Assembly: GCA_947683625.1 (NCBI GenBank) | Contig: CANTUR010000906.1 | Span: 496,001 to 560,000, forward strand | Direction of reading: 5' to 3' | Length of the DNA: 64,000 nucleotides | Origin: Mallotus nudiflorus | Taxonomy: Eukaryota; Streptophyta; Magnoliopsida; Malpighiales; Euphorbiaceae | Shown: positions 1 to 9,926 of the stretch, in pieces | How the letters are laid out: every line of letters begins with the position of its first letter | Position numbering within the stretch: the stretch's first letter is position 1 | The notes under the pieces: model-generated | The model's database searches: none | The model's input: only the letters and a program-made list of their open reading frames with translations | What the model was told of the DNA's origin: nothing | Translations under genes and position numbers: made by a program

Positions 1-94
1 GCAAATATATAAGTTTGCTTCTTACATATCTCCTGTCATTAATTGGCTCGCCTTTGCAAGTTTTTCAACTAACTATTTTCTTTTTCTCTTTCTT

Positions 95-235
95 TCCTTT
101 TATATGTCCTTTACTTTTGCCTGGACCGCCTTTTCAGGTTATCAATCTAGTAGGACTTTTTTACTTTTTTTCTTCTTTTGTCTTTAACTTTTGCCTAGGC
201 AGTCTCTTTTGAGGTTTTCTCCCTAGCAAGACTTT
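95..235 (-). repeat. E1 post-pol direct-repeat motif
   Basis: Just past the pol end, the plus strand shows two copies of a pattern 'acttttgcctNNNN..ccttttcaggtt' (near 110-155 and 190-225). The same pattern occurs two to three times at the equivalent place in E3 (60,720-60,870). The spacing is about 80 bp here. I do not know its role. It lies between integrase and the 3' region and is shared by two diverged elements. Confidence 0.5.
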
Positions 236-239
236 ATAG

Positions 240-1400
240 AAAGTATTTCTTGAGCTTATCTATGTTGATGGGCTCTCTGAATTCATTTCTCTCTAATTCA
301 AATAGAATAGTAGCCCCTTTGGAAAATAACTTTTTTACTTGATAGGGACTTTTCCAGTTCAGCTTGAACTTCCCTCATGGATTAGTCATGATTGGCCTAG
401 TGAGCTTTAAGACCAAGTCACCTTCTTTGATCTTGCCTAGCTTGATCTTCTTGTTATAAGCTTGGGCTATCTTTTTTTGGTACAACTGAGAGTGATACCT
501 GGCCTTCATCCTCTTTTTATCCAACAATGTCAGCTATGCCAATTAACTTTCTACCCACTAATACTCAGGGATTTTAGACTCCACTAGAACCCTTAATGAC
601 TGGATTTCAACCTCAACTAGCAACACAACTTTATATCCATATACCAGAGAATACAAAGTGGCTTCTGTTGATGTTATGGTAGTGGTACTATATCCTCATA
701 ATGCAAACTGTAGGTAACTTGCCCAGTCTTTATAATTTTCTAGTATCTTAGCCAATATTCTTTTCACATTCTTATTTGTTGCTTCTACGACTCTGTTTGC
801 CTGTGGTCTATAAGGAGATAACCTATGATGATCAATTTTATATTCTTCCAATAGAGTGGTCATTTTTGCCCTAAATTGAACACCATTATCAATGATGACA
901 TGATGAGTCAACCCATACCAACAAATTATATTCTTTTCTATGAACTTGGCCATTTGTTTCGCCCCTACAGTTATGAATGATTAAGCTTTTACCCATTAAT
1001 AGAAATAGTCGATTGCCACTATAATATGACGATGATCATTGGATGCCTTTAGCCTTATCTCTCCAATAATGTCAATTCCCCATACTGCAAATGGCCAATG
1101 AGAGGTCAACCCTTATAGTTCCATAGAAGGCAGGTGGCTCACATCACCATACACTTGGAAATTGTGGCATTTCTTTATATACTTCATATAATCTGCCTCC
1201 ATGGTTAGCTAAAAGTACCCTTAATAGTTTATTTTTTTAGCAAGGACTGTCCCATTCATATGCAGCCCACATACACCCTTGTGAACTACTTCCATGATTT
1301 TATATGCTTCACCTTTATCAACGCATCTCAGGTGCACTCATACTAGCATCCTTTTGTACAACATCCTGTTATGGCTATTAAACTACTGAGATAACATCCT
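240..1400 (-). pseudogene. E1 integrase (broken)
   Basis: On the minus strand the zinc-binding HHCC-like part (about 1,400-1,130, with 'KKCHN' and an upstream HxxxxCGLH-like segment) is followed by the catalytic core. The first catalytic Asp is in 'WGIDIIGEI' (about 1,080), the second in 'IIDNGVQF' (about 890) and the Glu in 'RVVEATNK' (about 790). The C-terminal part (about 690-240) has the 'YNKKIKLGKIKEGDLVLK' stretch typical of gypsy integrases and ends near 'INIDKLKKYFL'. Several stops interrupt it; only 953-696 is open over any length. It would have inserted the cDNA into the host chromosome. It is inactive as written. Confidence 0.85.
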
Positions 1401-1579
1401 CAGCGACATTCTTTCTTTTTTATCAGCTTCCTCATGATGTTTTCTTATCATAAGATACTGTTGTAGATCATAAAACCAAGGCTTCTCTACTAAGTTGATT
1501 GACATTATCTTGATTTCCTCATAGCAAGGAATCCGAGACCTTACTAGGATAAGAGGCTTCATTTCTTCTCGTTTGTCTC

Positions 1580-2110
1580 CTTCCTATATTGAAGCTAGAG
1601 TAGCCAATGCATCTATCATCTAATTCTCTTCCCGGGGCAAGTGTATGAATCTGTATTGCGTGAAAGACAATATGATCATGGTTGAATAATCCCAATATGA
1701 CCTTAACTTATCTTCCTTTACTTCCCACTCCTTGGAGATCTATTTCACTACTAGCATCGAATCCCCATACACCATTACCTCTTCTGCTCCTACATTCCTA
1801 AGTGCTTCCAGATAAAAAATGCAGGCTTTATATTCAGCTTGACTATTAGTGACCTCGAATTCTAGCCTTTTTTGCCATCTGAATTACTTCTGCTTCTAGC
1901 GAGACTAAAATTGCACCAATGCCTGCCCCTTTGCTATTCATTGCTCCGTCAAAGTACATTTTCCATGTCTAGATCTCTATTGCCCCCAGATGTTCATTCA
2001 GGAATTCTAACTCCCATTCTTATCCATTGTCTACCGAATTTTAGGCCAAGAAGTCTCCATAGCTCTTCCTTTTATCACTTTTTTAGTCATATAATCTATG
2101 TCAAATTCAG
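1580..2110 (-). pseudogene. E1 second RNase H (Tat-type), broken
   Basis: The minus strand reads 'NSKGAGIGAIL', then after a frameshift 'VTNSQAEYKACIFYLEAL', 'VYGDSMLVV' and 'LPREEN...DALATLAS'. This is the RNase H fold of the RVT_3 kind, with the Glu of the AEY motif and the Asp of YGDS as metal-binding residues. It lies between the first RNase H and integrase, as in Tat-group elements. A frameshift near 1,865 and an in-frame stop before 'ISKEWEV' break it. The matching domain in E2 is at 51,624-52,094. Confidence 0.75.
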
Positions 2111-3330
2111 TAAGTAGAACTAACCATTTGGCTAATTTCCTTATCAATGACAGAGTCTGTAGGAGATATCTAACAGGATCATGCTTAGAAACCACCTGAA
2201 TCCTATAGGACTGGAAGTAATGTCATAGCTTCTTTATTACCCAGATTACAGTCAAGCAGGTTCTTTCTACTAGACTATAATTAGCTTCATAGGGTAGAAG
2301 CTTCTTACTCAGATAATATACAACATGCTTGACTCTCGCTTCTCTTTCTTGAGCCAACATTTCACCAATCACATCTTTTTCTATTGCCAGGTAAAGAATT
2401 AGGGGCTTCCCTGGTCTTGGTGGTTGTAAAACTAGAGGATTCATCAAATAATGCATAATAGTTTCAAAGCCTTACTAACATTTATCATCTCAGATGATCA
2501 GTTGATTCTTCTTTAAGAGCTTGAAGATCGGCTCATAAATAGTAGTCAGCTTGGCTATGAATCTACTGATGTACTGTAGCCTTCCTATAAACCCTCTGAC
2601 TCTTTCTCGTTCTTTGGTGCAGGCATCTCTCTGATTGCTCTAACTTTGTTCGGATCCACCTCTATGCCTTTTTGACTAACAATGTGTCCCAATAGTTTCC
2701 CAGATATAACCCCAAAAATACATTTCTTTGGATTTAGTCTAAGGTTGTACTTTTCAACTCTTGCCAAGAATTTGTCTAAAGAAATGCCCTTCTCTGGTAA
2801 GGGATTTCACCATCATGTCATTTACATACACTTTTATCTCTTTGTGTATCAGGTCATATAATAGTGTAATAGCCATTCTTTGGTAAGTAGCCCTTGCATT
2901 TTTCAACTTGAATGGCATAATTGTGTAATAATAAACACCCCACTCAGTAGTGAAAGAAGTTTTTAACTTGTCGATTACTACCATCATGATCTAATTGTAT
3001 CCTGAGAAGCCATCCATAAAGGAGTACATGGCATTGGAAGCTGCACTATCAACTAAAGTATCAATGTGTGGAAGAGAAAAATCAACCTTTGGATAAACCT
3101 TGTTCAAGTCCCTATAGTCCATACACATCCTAATTTTACCATCTTTCTTGGGAACTGGGACTATATTAACTAGCCACTAAGTGTCATATACTACTAGGAA
3201 CTTTGCTTTCAACTATTTTTCTACTTCTTCTTTAACTAGGAGAGCCCATTCTGGCCTTAATCTTCTCTTCTTTTGCTTTATTGGTGTGATGTGAGAATAC
3301 GTGGGAATCTTGTGTTCCGCAATCTCTCTA
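2110..3330 (-). pseudogene. E1 reverse transcriptase and first RNase H (broken)
   Basis: Minus-strand fragments match gypsy RT in order: 'VPKKDGKI', a Tyr-Ser-Phe-Met-Asp-Gly-Phe-Ser-Gly-Tyr segment (near 3,030), 'MPFKLKNARATYQRM' (near 2,900) and the catalytic box, which reads YVND instead of YVDD (near 2,830). Then come 'LGHIVSQKGIEVDPNK' and the RNase H start 'KPLILYLAIEKDVIGEML' (2,456-2,223). The Asp-to-Asn change in the catalytic box alone should kill polymerase activity. A stop follows 'GYN' and a frameshift separates the pieces at about 2,760. Confidence 0.88.
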
Positions 3331-3985
3331 TTGATCCCAGGCATATCTTTATAGCCCCAAGCAAATACTTTCTATCTTCTTTTTAGAGTTTCTTTCATTT
3401 GTTCTCTCTCATCAGGAGTTAAGTAAGAAGTAATAAGTATATTTCTAGGGTTATCATTTGTGCCTAGATTAAATGATTCAGTTTGCATTGAATTAATGTC
3501 AAACATATCCATGAAATGATCATCACACATAACATAACCATTAGGAAACACATCGTACAAGTAATTATAATCAGACTTCATTACATTAACTTTAGAAAGA
3601 AAAATGTCATCAATCTCAAACAAATTAGAAAGAGAAAAGTCAATGTTATAATAGAAAACATCTATAATAGAATTAAGGACAAAGGCTTCAAAGTTGAATT
3701 CCTCTTCCTAATTAGTAGTGTCCTTTAGCTCCATTGCAGGAATGTTCCCCTTGATTTCGAAGTCAGTATCGGATATTCCATCCACATATTTAGTGAAAGA
3801 TTTTAAACTTGAGGACCAGCCTTTTGATGATCATCAAAGGCTCAGAAGCTCTTTGGTAGGGGTAATTGGCACCTTCCTTTATAAATATTTCCCATAGTAT
3901 CTTCACATTTGGCTTAGCCCTGATTCTATTCTTATTAGACTTACCCTCAGCCTCTTCCTCTTCATTAGACTCATCTTCCCCTTGA
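3330..3985 (-). pseudogene. E1 protease-RT linker region
   Basis: This segment lies between protease and RT. An 83-codon open stretch (3,623-3,372) contains 'MFDINSMQTESFNLG' and 'LTPDEREQMKE'. The corresponding place in E2 (48,589-48,798) has 'MFGINSIQLDSLNMG' and 'LTPEKRENLE'. It is therefore a conserved linker of this pol family rather than a separate gene. I see no known catalytic motif in it. Confidence 0.6.
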
Positions 3986-3989
3986 TATC

Positions 3990-4640
3990 CTACCCATGCT
4001 TCAAGATCGATACCATAGGTTCAATGAATTCTGGTGGGCCCTGTTGATTCTTTCCTAATCCCATTTCAAGCATGAACTGCATACTCTTCATTATACTGAC
4101 AATTTTTAAGTTGAGCTCATTTTCATAAATCATGTAGACTTCAAAACTCAGGTTATTCGGGATTCTATTGGGAACTAATTTCAATACGGCAACTACAGTC
4201 TCTGTTTTTGCCGTTATAGTAACCACCCTTCCTTTGTGTGAAAATTTAATCTTTTGATGAATAGTAGACATCACTCCCCCTAAAGGATGGAACCATGGTC
4301 TTTCCAGAGCTATAGCAAAGGTGACTGGAACATCTATCATATAGAGGTTAACCCAAACTTCAATGGGTCCAGTCTTGACTAAAGCCCTAAAAATTCCTTC
4401 AACTAGCCTTTTTGTATCATTATAAGCCTTGATGACTATGTCAAAGGGCTTTAAATCAGCTATTGTCAGGCCCAGCTTTGGTAAAATCTTTAAAGGGCAT
4501 ACATTAATGACTGACCTATTATCGACCATAACACATCACATTAATTTGCCTTTCACTTTGGCCTTAATGAACAAGGCTTTGTTGTGATCCCTTCCTTCTA
4601 AGGACAAGTCACCATCTGTGAAAATAATAACCCCTCGAGG
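3990..4640 (-). pseudogene. E1 aspartic protease and G-patch-like tail
   Basis: The open stretch 4,529-3,990 begins 'MVDNRSVINVCPLKILPKLG', a retropepsin-like protease that would cut the gag-pol polyprotein. The catalytic triplet context is D-N-R-S; the E2 copy reads D-N-G-S, so the Gly has been lost here. 'PWFHPLGGV' matches the second half of the fold. Near the end, 'MGLGKNQQGPPEF' is a G-patch-like glycine motif, often found after protease in this group. The segment upstream (4,640-4,530) shows related sequence with stops. Confidence 0.8.
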
Positions 4641-4989
4641 GCTTTTAATTAGCTAGTCCACCATTTGCTCTGGAGTGTATGTTGAAGGTATCTTTTTGTG
4701 ATCAAGAGCCATAAACAGTGCTTCTCGATGGGCTCAAGAGTTCATAAGCAGCTCCTAAATTCTGGCAAGATTTTTCTCATCTCTTTTGGCCTCAATAATC
4801 TCCTCAGCTTTCTCATTTTTCTTTGATCCCTCTTTTAAACCATTTCCCTTTTTCTTTGCCTCAAAATTGTTCACCTCTTCCTCCCCCTCCTCCGATTTCT
4901 CAGTGGATTATGTTATTTTCCTCTCATTGTTCTTCCATAAATCAATTGCTCCCTCATCTTCATCATTAGGACTCTAAATATTAAGCACA

Positions 4990-6500
4990 TTTCCATGAGA
5001 CTCTATGAACTGTTGTCTCAGATTCAGGTCTTTTGGTTATGGTTTTGGTAATGTAGGTATGACATCAATAAAGGAATTAATAACTTGTTCCTCTATTAGA
5101 ACCATGTTGATCATCAGGGTATGGGGATTTGGTGGTGGTACATTTTGGTAGTTGGGTAAAGGGTTATTTTGGGTGTTTGACTTTCTAGTTTTTGGGTAAG
5201 TTATTTTTCCTGAATCAATCAAATCTTGAATCTTGTGTTTTAGGTGAGTGCAACCTTATGTATCATGCCCAATTTTCTAGTGGTACTTGCAGTATAGCTT
5301 TGGGTTGACATTTAGGAAAAGAGGTCATTTAGGTAAGGGTTGTAGAAGGTTATTCTCAATCAGTTTTTCTAAAACTTTGGAGAGGAGTCTTCCCAAATTA
5401 GAAAACCTTTAGGATTTTCTGACTGTGTTGATCTGTATGTTATTGCTTAGCCTAACTTTGCTGCCAGATCCAAACCCTTCTCTGTTCGTAGATCTTCCAC
5501 TGAAGAACTTCTTTTATTATGCAAGGTTTGATTCTTTCTGTACTCCAAACCTATGCAACTCCTTAAAGTTTTGAATGCCTAAATCCCTTAACTTATTGGA
5601 AAGAGGGGGCACACATCATTCCATGGCTATTACTAGTTGATCAAATTCTGTAGGTCGTTGCTTCATTTATGCTAATTTTGCTCTCCACTTGATTAAATAA
5701 TATGTAAAGGAATCATTGAACTTGTGCTTTACATTCTGTAGGTCTCTCAAAGAAGCCTCCATTTAAATATTGAGACTATACTGCTTGATGAACAGTGCAT
5801 AATTCCTCATAATTAGCCTGAACAGGGGATTTTAGAGCATAATACCATCTAATGGGTGCTCCTTCTAGAGATAGAGGGAATTGTTTCATAATATGTACTT
5901 TAGTTAGTTTAGTTGTCTTCATATAGGTCACATAGTGCTTTAAATAGAGGTAGGGGTCTTTTGTGCTAGTGAACTTGTTTATGTCAGGGAATTTAAACTT
6001 CCACGGTATGGGATCATCATCCTTATCCAGGCTCAGCTCAGGATAGCTTATTGGGGTATTGATCCTTTTTTCCTTCATCATCAACTGCATTTTAGTCATA
6101 GACTTGACAAGGTCTTTAGCCTAGTCTGGATTTTCTACATTTCCTAGGGCATCCTCTTTTTTATGGATAACGGGTTCTGCCAATATTGTCTGTTGATCAT
6201 CCTCTATATCTTGCCTTTTAGGATCCTTGACATCTAAATCAAAAGGTTGAGGTTGAGGTGCTGGTGGTTGGGGCACTAGCGGCTGAGCTGCTGGCGGTTC
6301 CCTTCTAGTTGTACTCATTATTTCCCCCATAATTTCTCTCATTTCATCCTGGTTTATTTGTCCATTTCAGCTTTCAACTGTTCCTTAAAGGCTTCAATAT
6401 CAAATTTTGCCGTCTTGGTCTCTCTAAGGATTCTAACTAGGCAGCCGGTGTCAGATCGCTTCCAACTAGTAGACTATTGTTGATCTATATTTGCAACCAT
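4990..6500 (-). pseudogene. E1 gag (broken)
   Basis: A likely start ATG is at 6,500 on the minus strand (M-V-A-N-I-D-Q-Q followed by a stop). A proline- and glutamine-rich N-terminal part is open from 6,342 to 6,121. The Retrotrans_gag core is at 6,099-5,776 with 'PWKFKFPDINKF', 'YLYLKHYVTYM' and 'QFPLSLEGAPIRWYY'. At 5,300-5,225 there is a zinc-knuckle-like block ('CKYH', 'GHDT', 'GCTHLKHKIQDLIDSGKI'). The order and motifs match E2 gag at 45,576-46,840. It packaged element RNA; it is now split by stops. Confidence 0.82.
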
Positions 6501-7280
6501 TGAGGTTCAGAAACATGCATGATGTGTATGCATGAAATGCAAGCCTATTGGTAAAAAGAAAAAAACATATATACACGTATCAAAGGATAAAAAAGGCTCA
6601 CAAACGGTATCTCCACCCTTATTTCTCCCACACATGTGTTCAATGGTGAGTTGCTTATCTTAAGATTTTTTTTAGGTTTTGATTATCAACGAGGGATAAT
6701 AAAATTGACGGATGCAAGACAACTCTCAAGACGATACAAAAAAGTGGTAATTTCTCCAAATAATTCCAAAGTCGATTTTAACGAGCAAAGAACGATATCA
6801 AAGGCCCACCTTGTTAAGATCCCTTTACAATGGGCTAACAATAGGCATGTAAGGCCCATATTGTCAAAGTTTATTTATAATGGACTTGGGCCTCATTTAA
6901 AGGATTACCATATGACATAAAACACATGCATTTAGGAAAAAAATCTAGTGGAAATTGCTAGGTCATTACATGAGTTGAGTCTTGGGTAAGAAGCTTTGGC
7001 TCCCACAGCTATATACATCCATTATATGTCCCCACTCAAGGGTCTGTGCGATGCGGATAGGTATGTGCTACGAATGATAATAATCAAATACTTCACCACC
7101 AGGTTTGAGCAAAACATAAGCAGCAAAACAGAGATTATTGTCGGTTTATTTGGGACATGGAATGCATTATGTGGAAATGTGTAGTGAATGCAAAATTTAT
7201 GAAGGAAATAAAGAAATAATTAAAGATGATAAATTCAAAACACTTGGAATTAATTTCTCTATCCCTAGTGGAGTCGCCAC
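6501..7280 (-). other. E1 leader with primer-binding site
   Basis: This is non-coding sequence between the 5' LTR and gag. The primer-binding site is 7,262-7,279; on the minus strand it reads TGGCGACTCCACTAGGGA, one base after the LTR. E2 has TGGAGACTCCACTGGGGA at the same place. A CATGCATG-rich stretch (6,510-6,545) sits close to gag, as in the other two leaders. I cannot name the priming tRNA from sequence alone. Confidence 0.7.
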
Positions 7281-9087
7281 TATAGGCGGCGATTTTGGTC
7301 ATGTGCCCAAGTGTTAGTGACCACGACACTATGCGAGCTCAGGGCTCACTAGGAAATACATAATAGGATTGGGGCCCAAAATGGAGATGGAGTTGCCATC
7401 GAGATAAAAGTCAGGACACACTGTATAGTGACTAGATTCCACGGAGGTTCTCAAAAACCGTCATTAGAGATCGAGTTCTGAAACTGGGTATGGGCTTTTA
7501 GAATGCCCACCCAACCTTGCGGTTGGACTTTGTGTGTGTTCCATGTTTTATTACCTTTGATTATTAAATTATTTCCTTATTAACATACTAATCACAATTG
7601 GTTTCCAATTTTAGATTTTATTCCAAGTTTGCACATTAGTCCCATTTCATGCTTATGCCTTGACATTCAATCACAAATAATATAATAACATATAAAAAAT
7701 AAATAATAATAATAATTTACAACCATTCATTCCAAATAAAAGGGGAGAGAGATTAAGGATTACAACTTTTGGTGTAAATAAATTAAAAAATACTGAAAAT
7801 AAACCATACATAAACCAAAAATAAACTAATTAATTATACAAACCAAAACTCTTAAGAATTAATTAATAAAATAATTATCTAATACTTAGAAATCATAAAA
7901 TAATTCCTGCAACAACTATGAGTTAATTTTATCTTGCAAACAACAACAATATCTATAAATCATTCATAAATAATATTCACAAAATAAATGGAAATAAATT
8001 CATAAAATAGTCTTCAAAATAACACAATAATATAACATTAAAAATAATACCAAATAACACAATAATCATGTATAAAATCCGGAGATATAACAAATTAAAC
8101 ATGGAAATTATGCCAAATATACAATATAAGAATTGAAAATAGAGGCAGAAATATACAGAATTCTGGTCAAAAGGGGACACCTCTTCAAAGAGGTCACTGT
8201 CGCCTCATCATGAAATGGTGATCAACAATCAATATTCAGTATCTCATAAAATCATGCCTCCCTATGACCTTAAATAAGTAATATAGCCTAAGATAACACA
8301 TAAAATAGCAACAAATCAAAGCTTTTAACAAAGATAAATAACTTAAAGCTAAAAAATAGGGAGACTCATTGACTTGAACGAGCTTATGCTCCTAACTAAG
8401 CGCTCAGAGCTTGGTCGATGGATTAATGGCCTTGAATGCAAGAAGATTCCTTCCTCTTCTCAAAGGAGTCAAGTCTTCTAAGCTTCCAAGTCTTTTCCCT
8501 CTTTTTTTCCTCTCTCTTTTCTTTTCTCTCTATCTTTTTTTTTTCCCAAACCCTTTTTCCAGGTTGCCAACCCCCTTCTCTCATGCTCCCATATCCTCCT
8601 TTAAAGCCTCTCACCCTCTCCCCTTTTTTAATTTCCCAAAAACTCATTCTCACCCTTTTCCTTTTTTAATTTCCCAAAAACTCATTCTCACCCTCTCACC
8701 TTGCCTTTTTTCATTCCATAAGCTTTTTCCCCTGCTTTTTTCCTTTATTTTTACATAAAAAATGACCAACTCTTCAGCAGGTGAGCTTCCAACCACTGCA
8801 ATTAATGATATTTAATGTTGTAAAGAATAGGTATGAAGAGACGACACCTCTTTGATAAGGCGTCACCTCACCGATGTTTGGGATCAAGAGCCGACACCTC
8901 TTCGTTGAGGCGATCGCCTCTTCACCCAGGGCCTTTGGGCCAAGAGACAATGGGCTTAGGCTTGGCTTAGTGTTTTGGACTTTCTGAGTCGATTTTAAAG
9001 AAGTCTCGGGCTCCCCCTGCATTCAAAACTCAAACTTTCTCATTATTGGGCTTTTATTGTGCGCCGATCAAACTAACGGTGTCCATA
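7281..9087 (-). repeat. E1 5' LTR
   Basis: The 3' end of this LTR abuts the primer-binding site at 7,281 (plus strand 'tataggcggcga', apparently decayed from tgtagacggcg as in the E3 LTR). The other end is placed at 'ggtgtccata' near 9,087 by comparison with 'gggtgtctaca' in the E3 LTR, so that boundary is less sure. Length is about 1.8 kb. It carries CT-rich tracts at 8,490-8,760 and repeated 'gacacctctt' boxes at 8,175-8,215 and 8,840-8,930. A PBS-like TGGCAACTCC lies at 7,389-7,398 (minus). Confidence 0.65.
8622..8697. repeat. 38-bp tandem duplication inside E1 LTR
   Basis: Two adjacent copies start at 8,622 and 8,660 with 'ccttttttaatttcccaaaa' and continue through 'ctcattctcaccct'. The period is 38 bp and the copies are identical until their last few bases. 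It lies in the CT-rich part of the LTR. Confidence 0.85.
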
Positions 9088-9926
9088 ATATATAAAAATT
9101 TAAAATATTATTAACACTAAATATTTCAAAATGATTTTTAATAATTTAAAATATCGAATCATTACATGAGAGGGAATAATTCTCCTTCAATTCCCTTTCC
9201 CCTCTATTAACTCTTAATAGCCAAATAACATAATATCTAATTTCCCTCTCCATTCTCCTCCATTCACTTTATATTTTTCTCAATCCATGTATAGTGTAAG
9301 GATAAAGATTTGTGTCGTGAGTTGTAACGCATTGTGGTGTCGCGAGTTGTGAAACAATTACCATTATGCCCCTAGTTCAAAAAAAATTTACAGGCTTAAA
9401 CTGTTTAAATTCTTATACGATAGGTTCACCCGTGTGCAACTTAAGTTTTAGATTCAAAAAAAAATTTTAATTTTTTCCATGTAATTATTAAAAAAATTAC
9501 AAGTTACGAATGTTTAAATCTTTAAACAACAGGCTCACCTGTGTAACCTAGGTTTTAGATTCTATGAAAAAAATAAAAATAAATAAATTTTCACAAAATA
9601 TAAAATAAAATTCAAACCAAAAAACAAAAAAGTTACAAAGGGAATTTTTACTACCTGTAACTGTCACGCGTAGCGATACGTATATTCATCCATAGTGTAA
9701 AGGTTAACATTTAATATATATAGATTGTTATTGTAATTATTTTGGTGAAGGAAAAACTTGAAATTGAAATGAAATTTAATTGCAGTCTATGAGATCAAAG
9801 ATGAACAAATTACACCAACTAGCAACGAGTTGAAAGTCCTGAGTCCCAAACAAAATGACATGCATACTTCTGCTAAAAACCCTATATATAAAAGGAAGTA
9901 ATTAAGAAGCACTTTTCAGGGACCTA
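9088..9926. other. Intergenic spacer between E1 and the OPT gene
   Basis: No gene is visible. It has two degenerate copies of a roughly 90-bp stretch (9,385-9,475 and 9,500-9,570) sharing 'aggttcacccgtgtg' / 'aggctcacctgtgtaac' and 'ttttagatt'. A segment at 9,170-9,300 ('taatagccaaataa', 'caatccatgtatagt') resembles 31,030-31,170 and is probably a dispersed repeat remnant. The OPT transcript should end in its right part, but I see no canonical AATAAA. Confidence 0.6.

Larger units (their letters stand above)
1..9087 (-). mobile_element. E1: decayed Ty3/gypsy retrotransposon, Tat-like, left end outside window
   Basis: Read on the minus strand from 9,087 downwards there is an LTR, a primer-binding site, a leader, gag, protease, reverse transcriptase, RNase H, a second RNase H and integrase, which is Ty3/gypsy order. 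A second RNase H between the first one and integrase is known from the Tat group (Tat/Ogre/Retand-type), so I assign it there. Each domain is broken by stops and frameshifts, and the 3' LTR lies beyond the left edge. Its gag-pol is related to E2 (42,525-52,867) and E3 (52,868 onward) but its LTR is diverged from theirs. It cannot be autonomous: the protease and RT active sites are altered as well. Confidence 0.9.

Noticed and set aside
8411..8758. Open frames in both directions over a CT-rich tract
   Set aside because: Low-complexity Phe/Leu/Ser/Pro and Lys/Glu/Arg translations of a pyrimidine-rich part of the E1 LTR; the 38-bp duplication inside confirms repeat origin.
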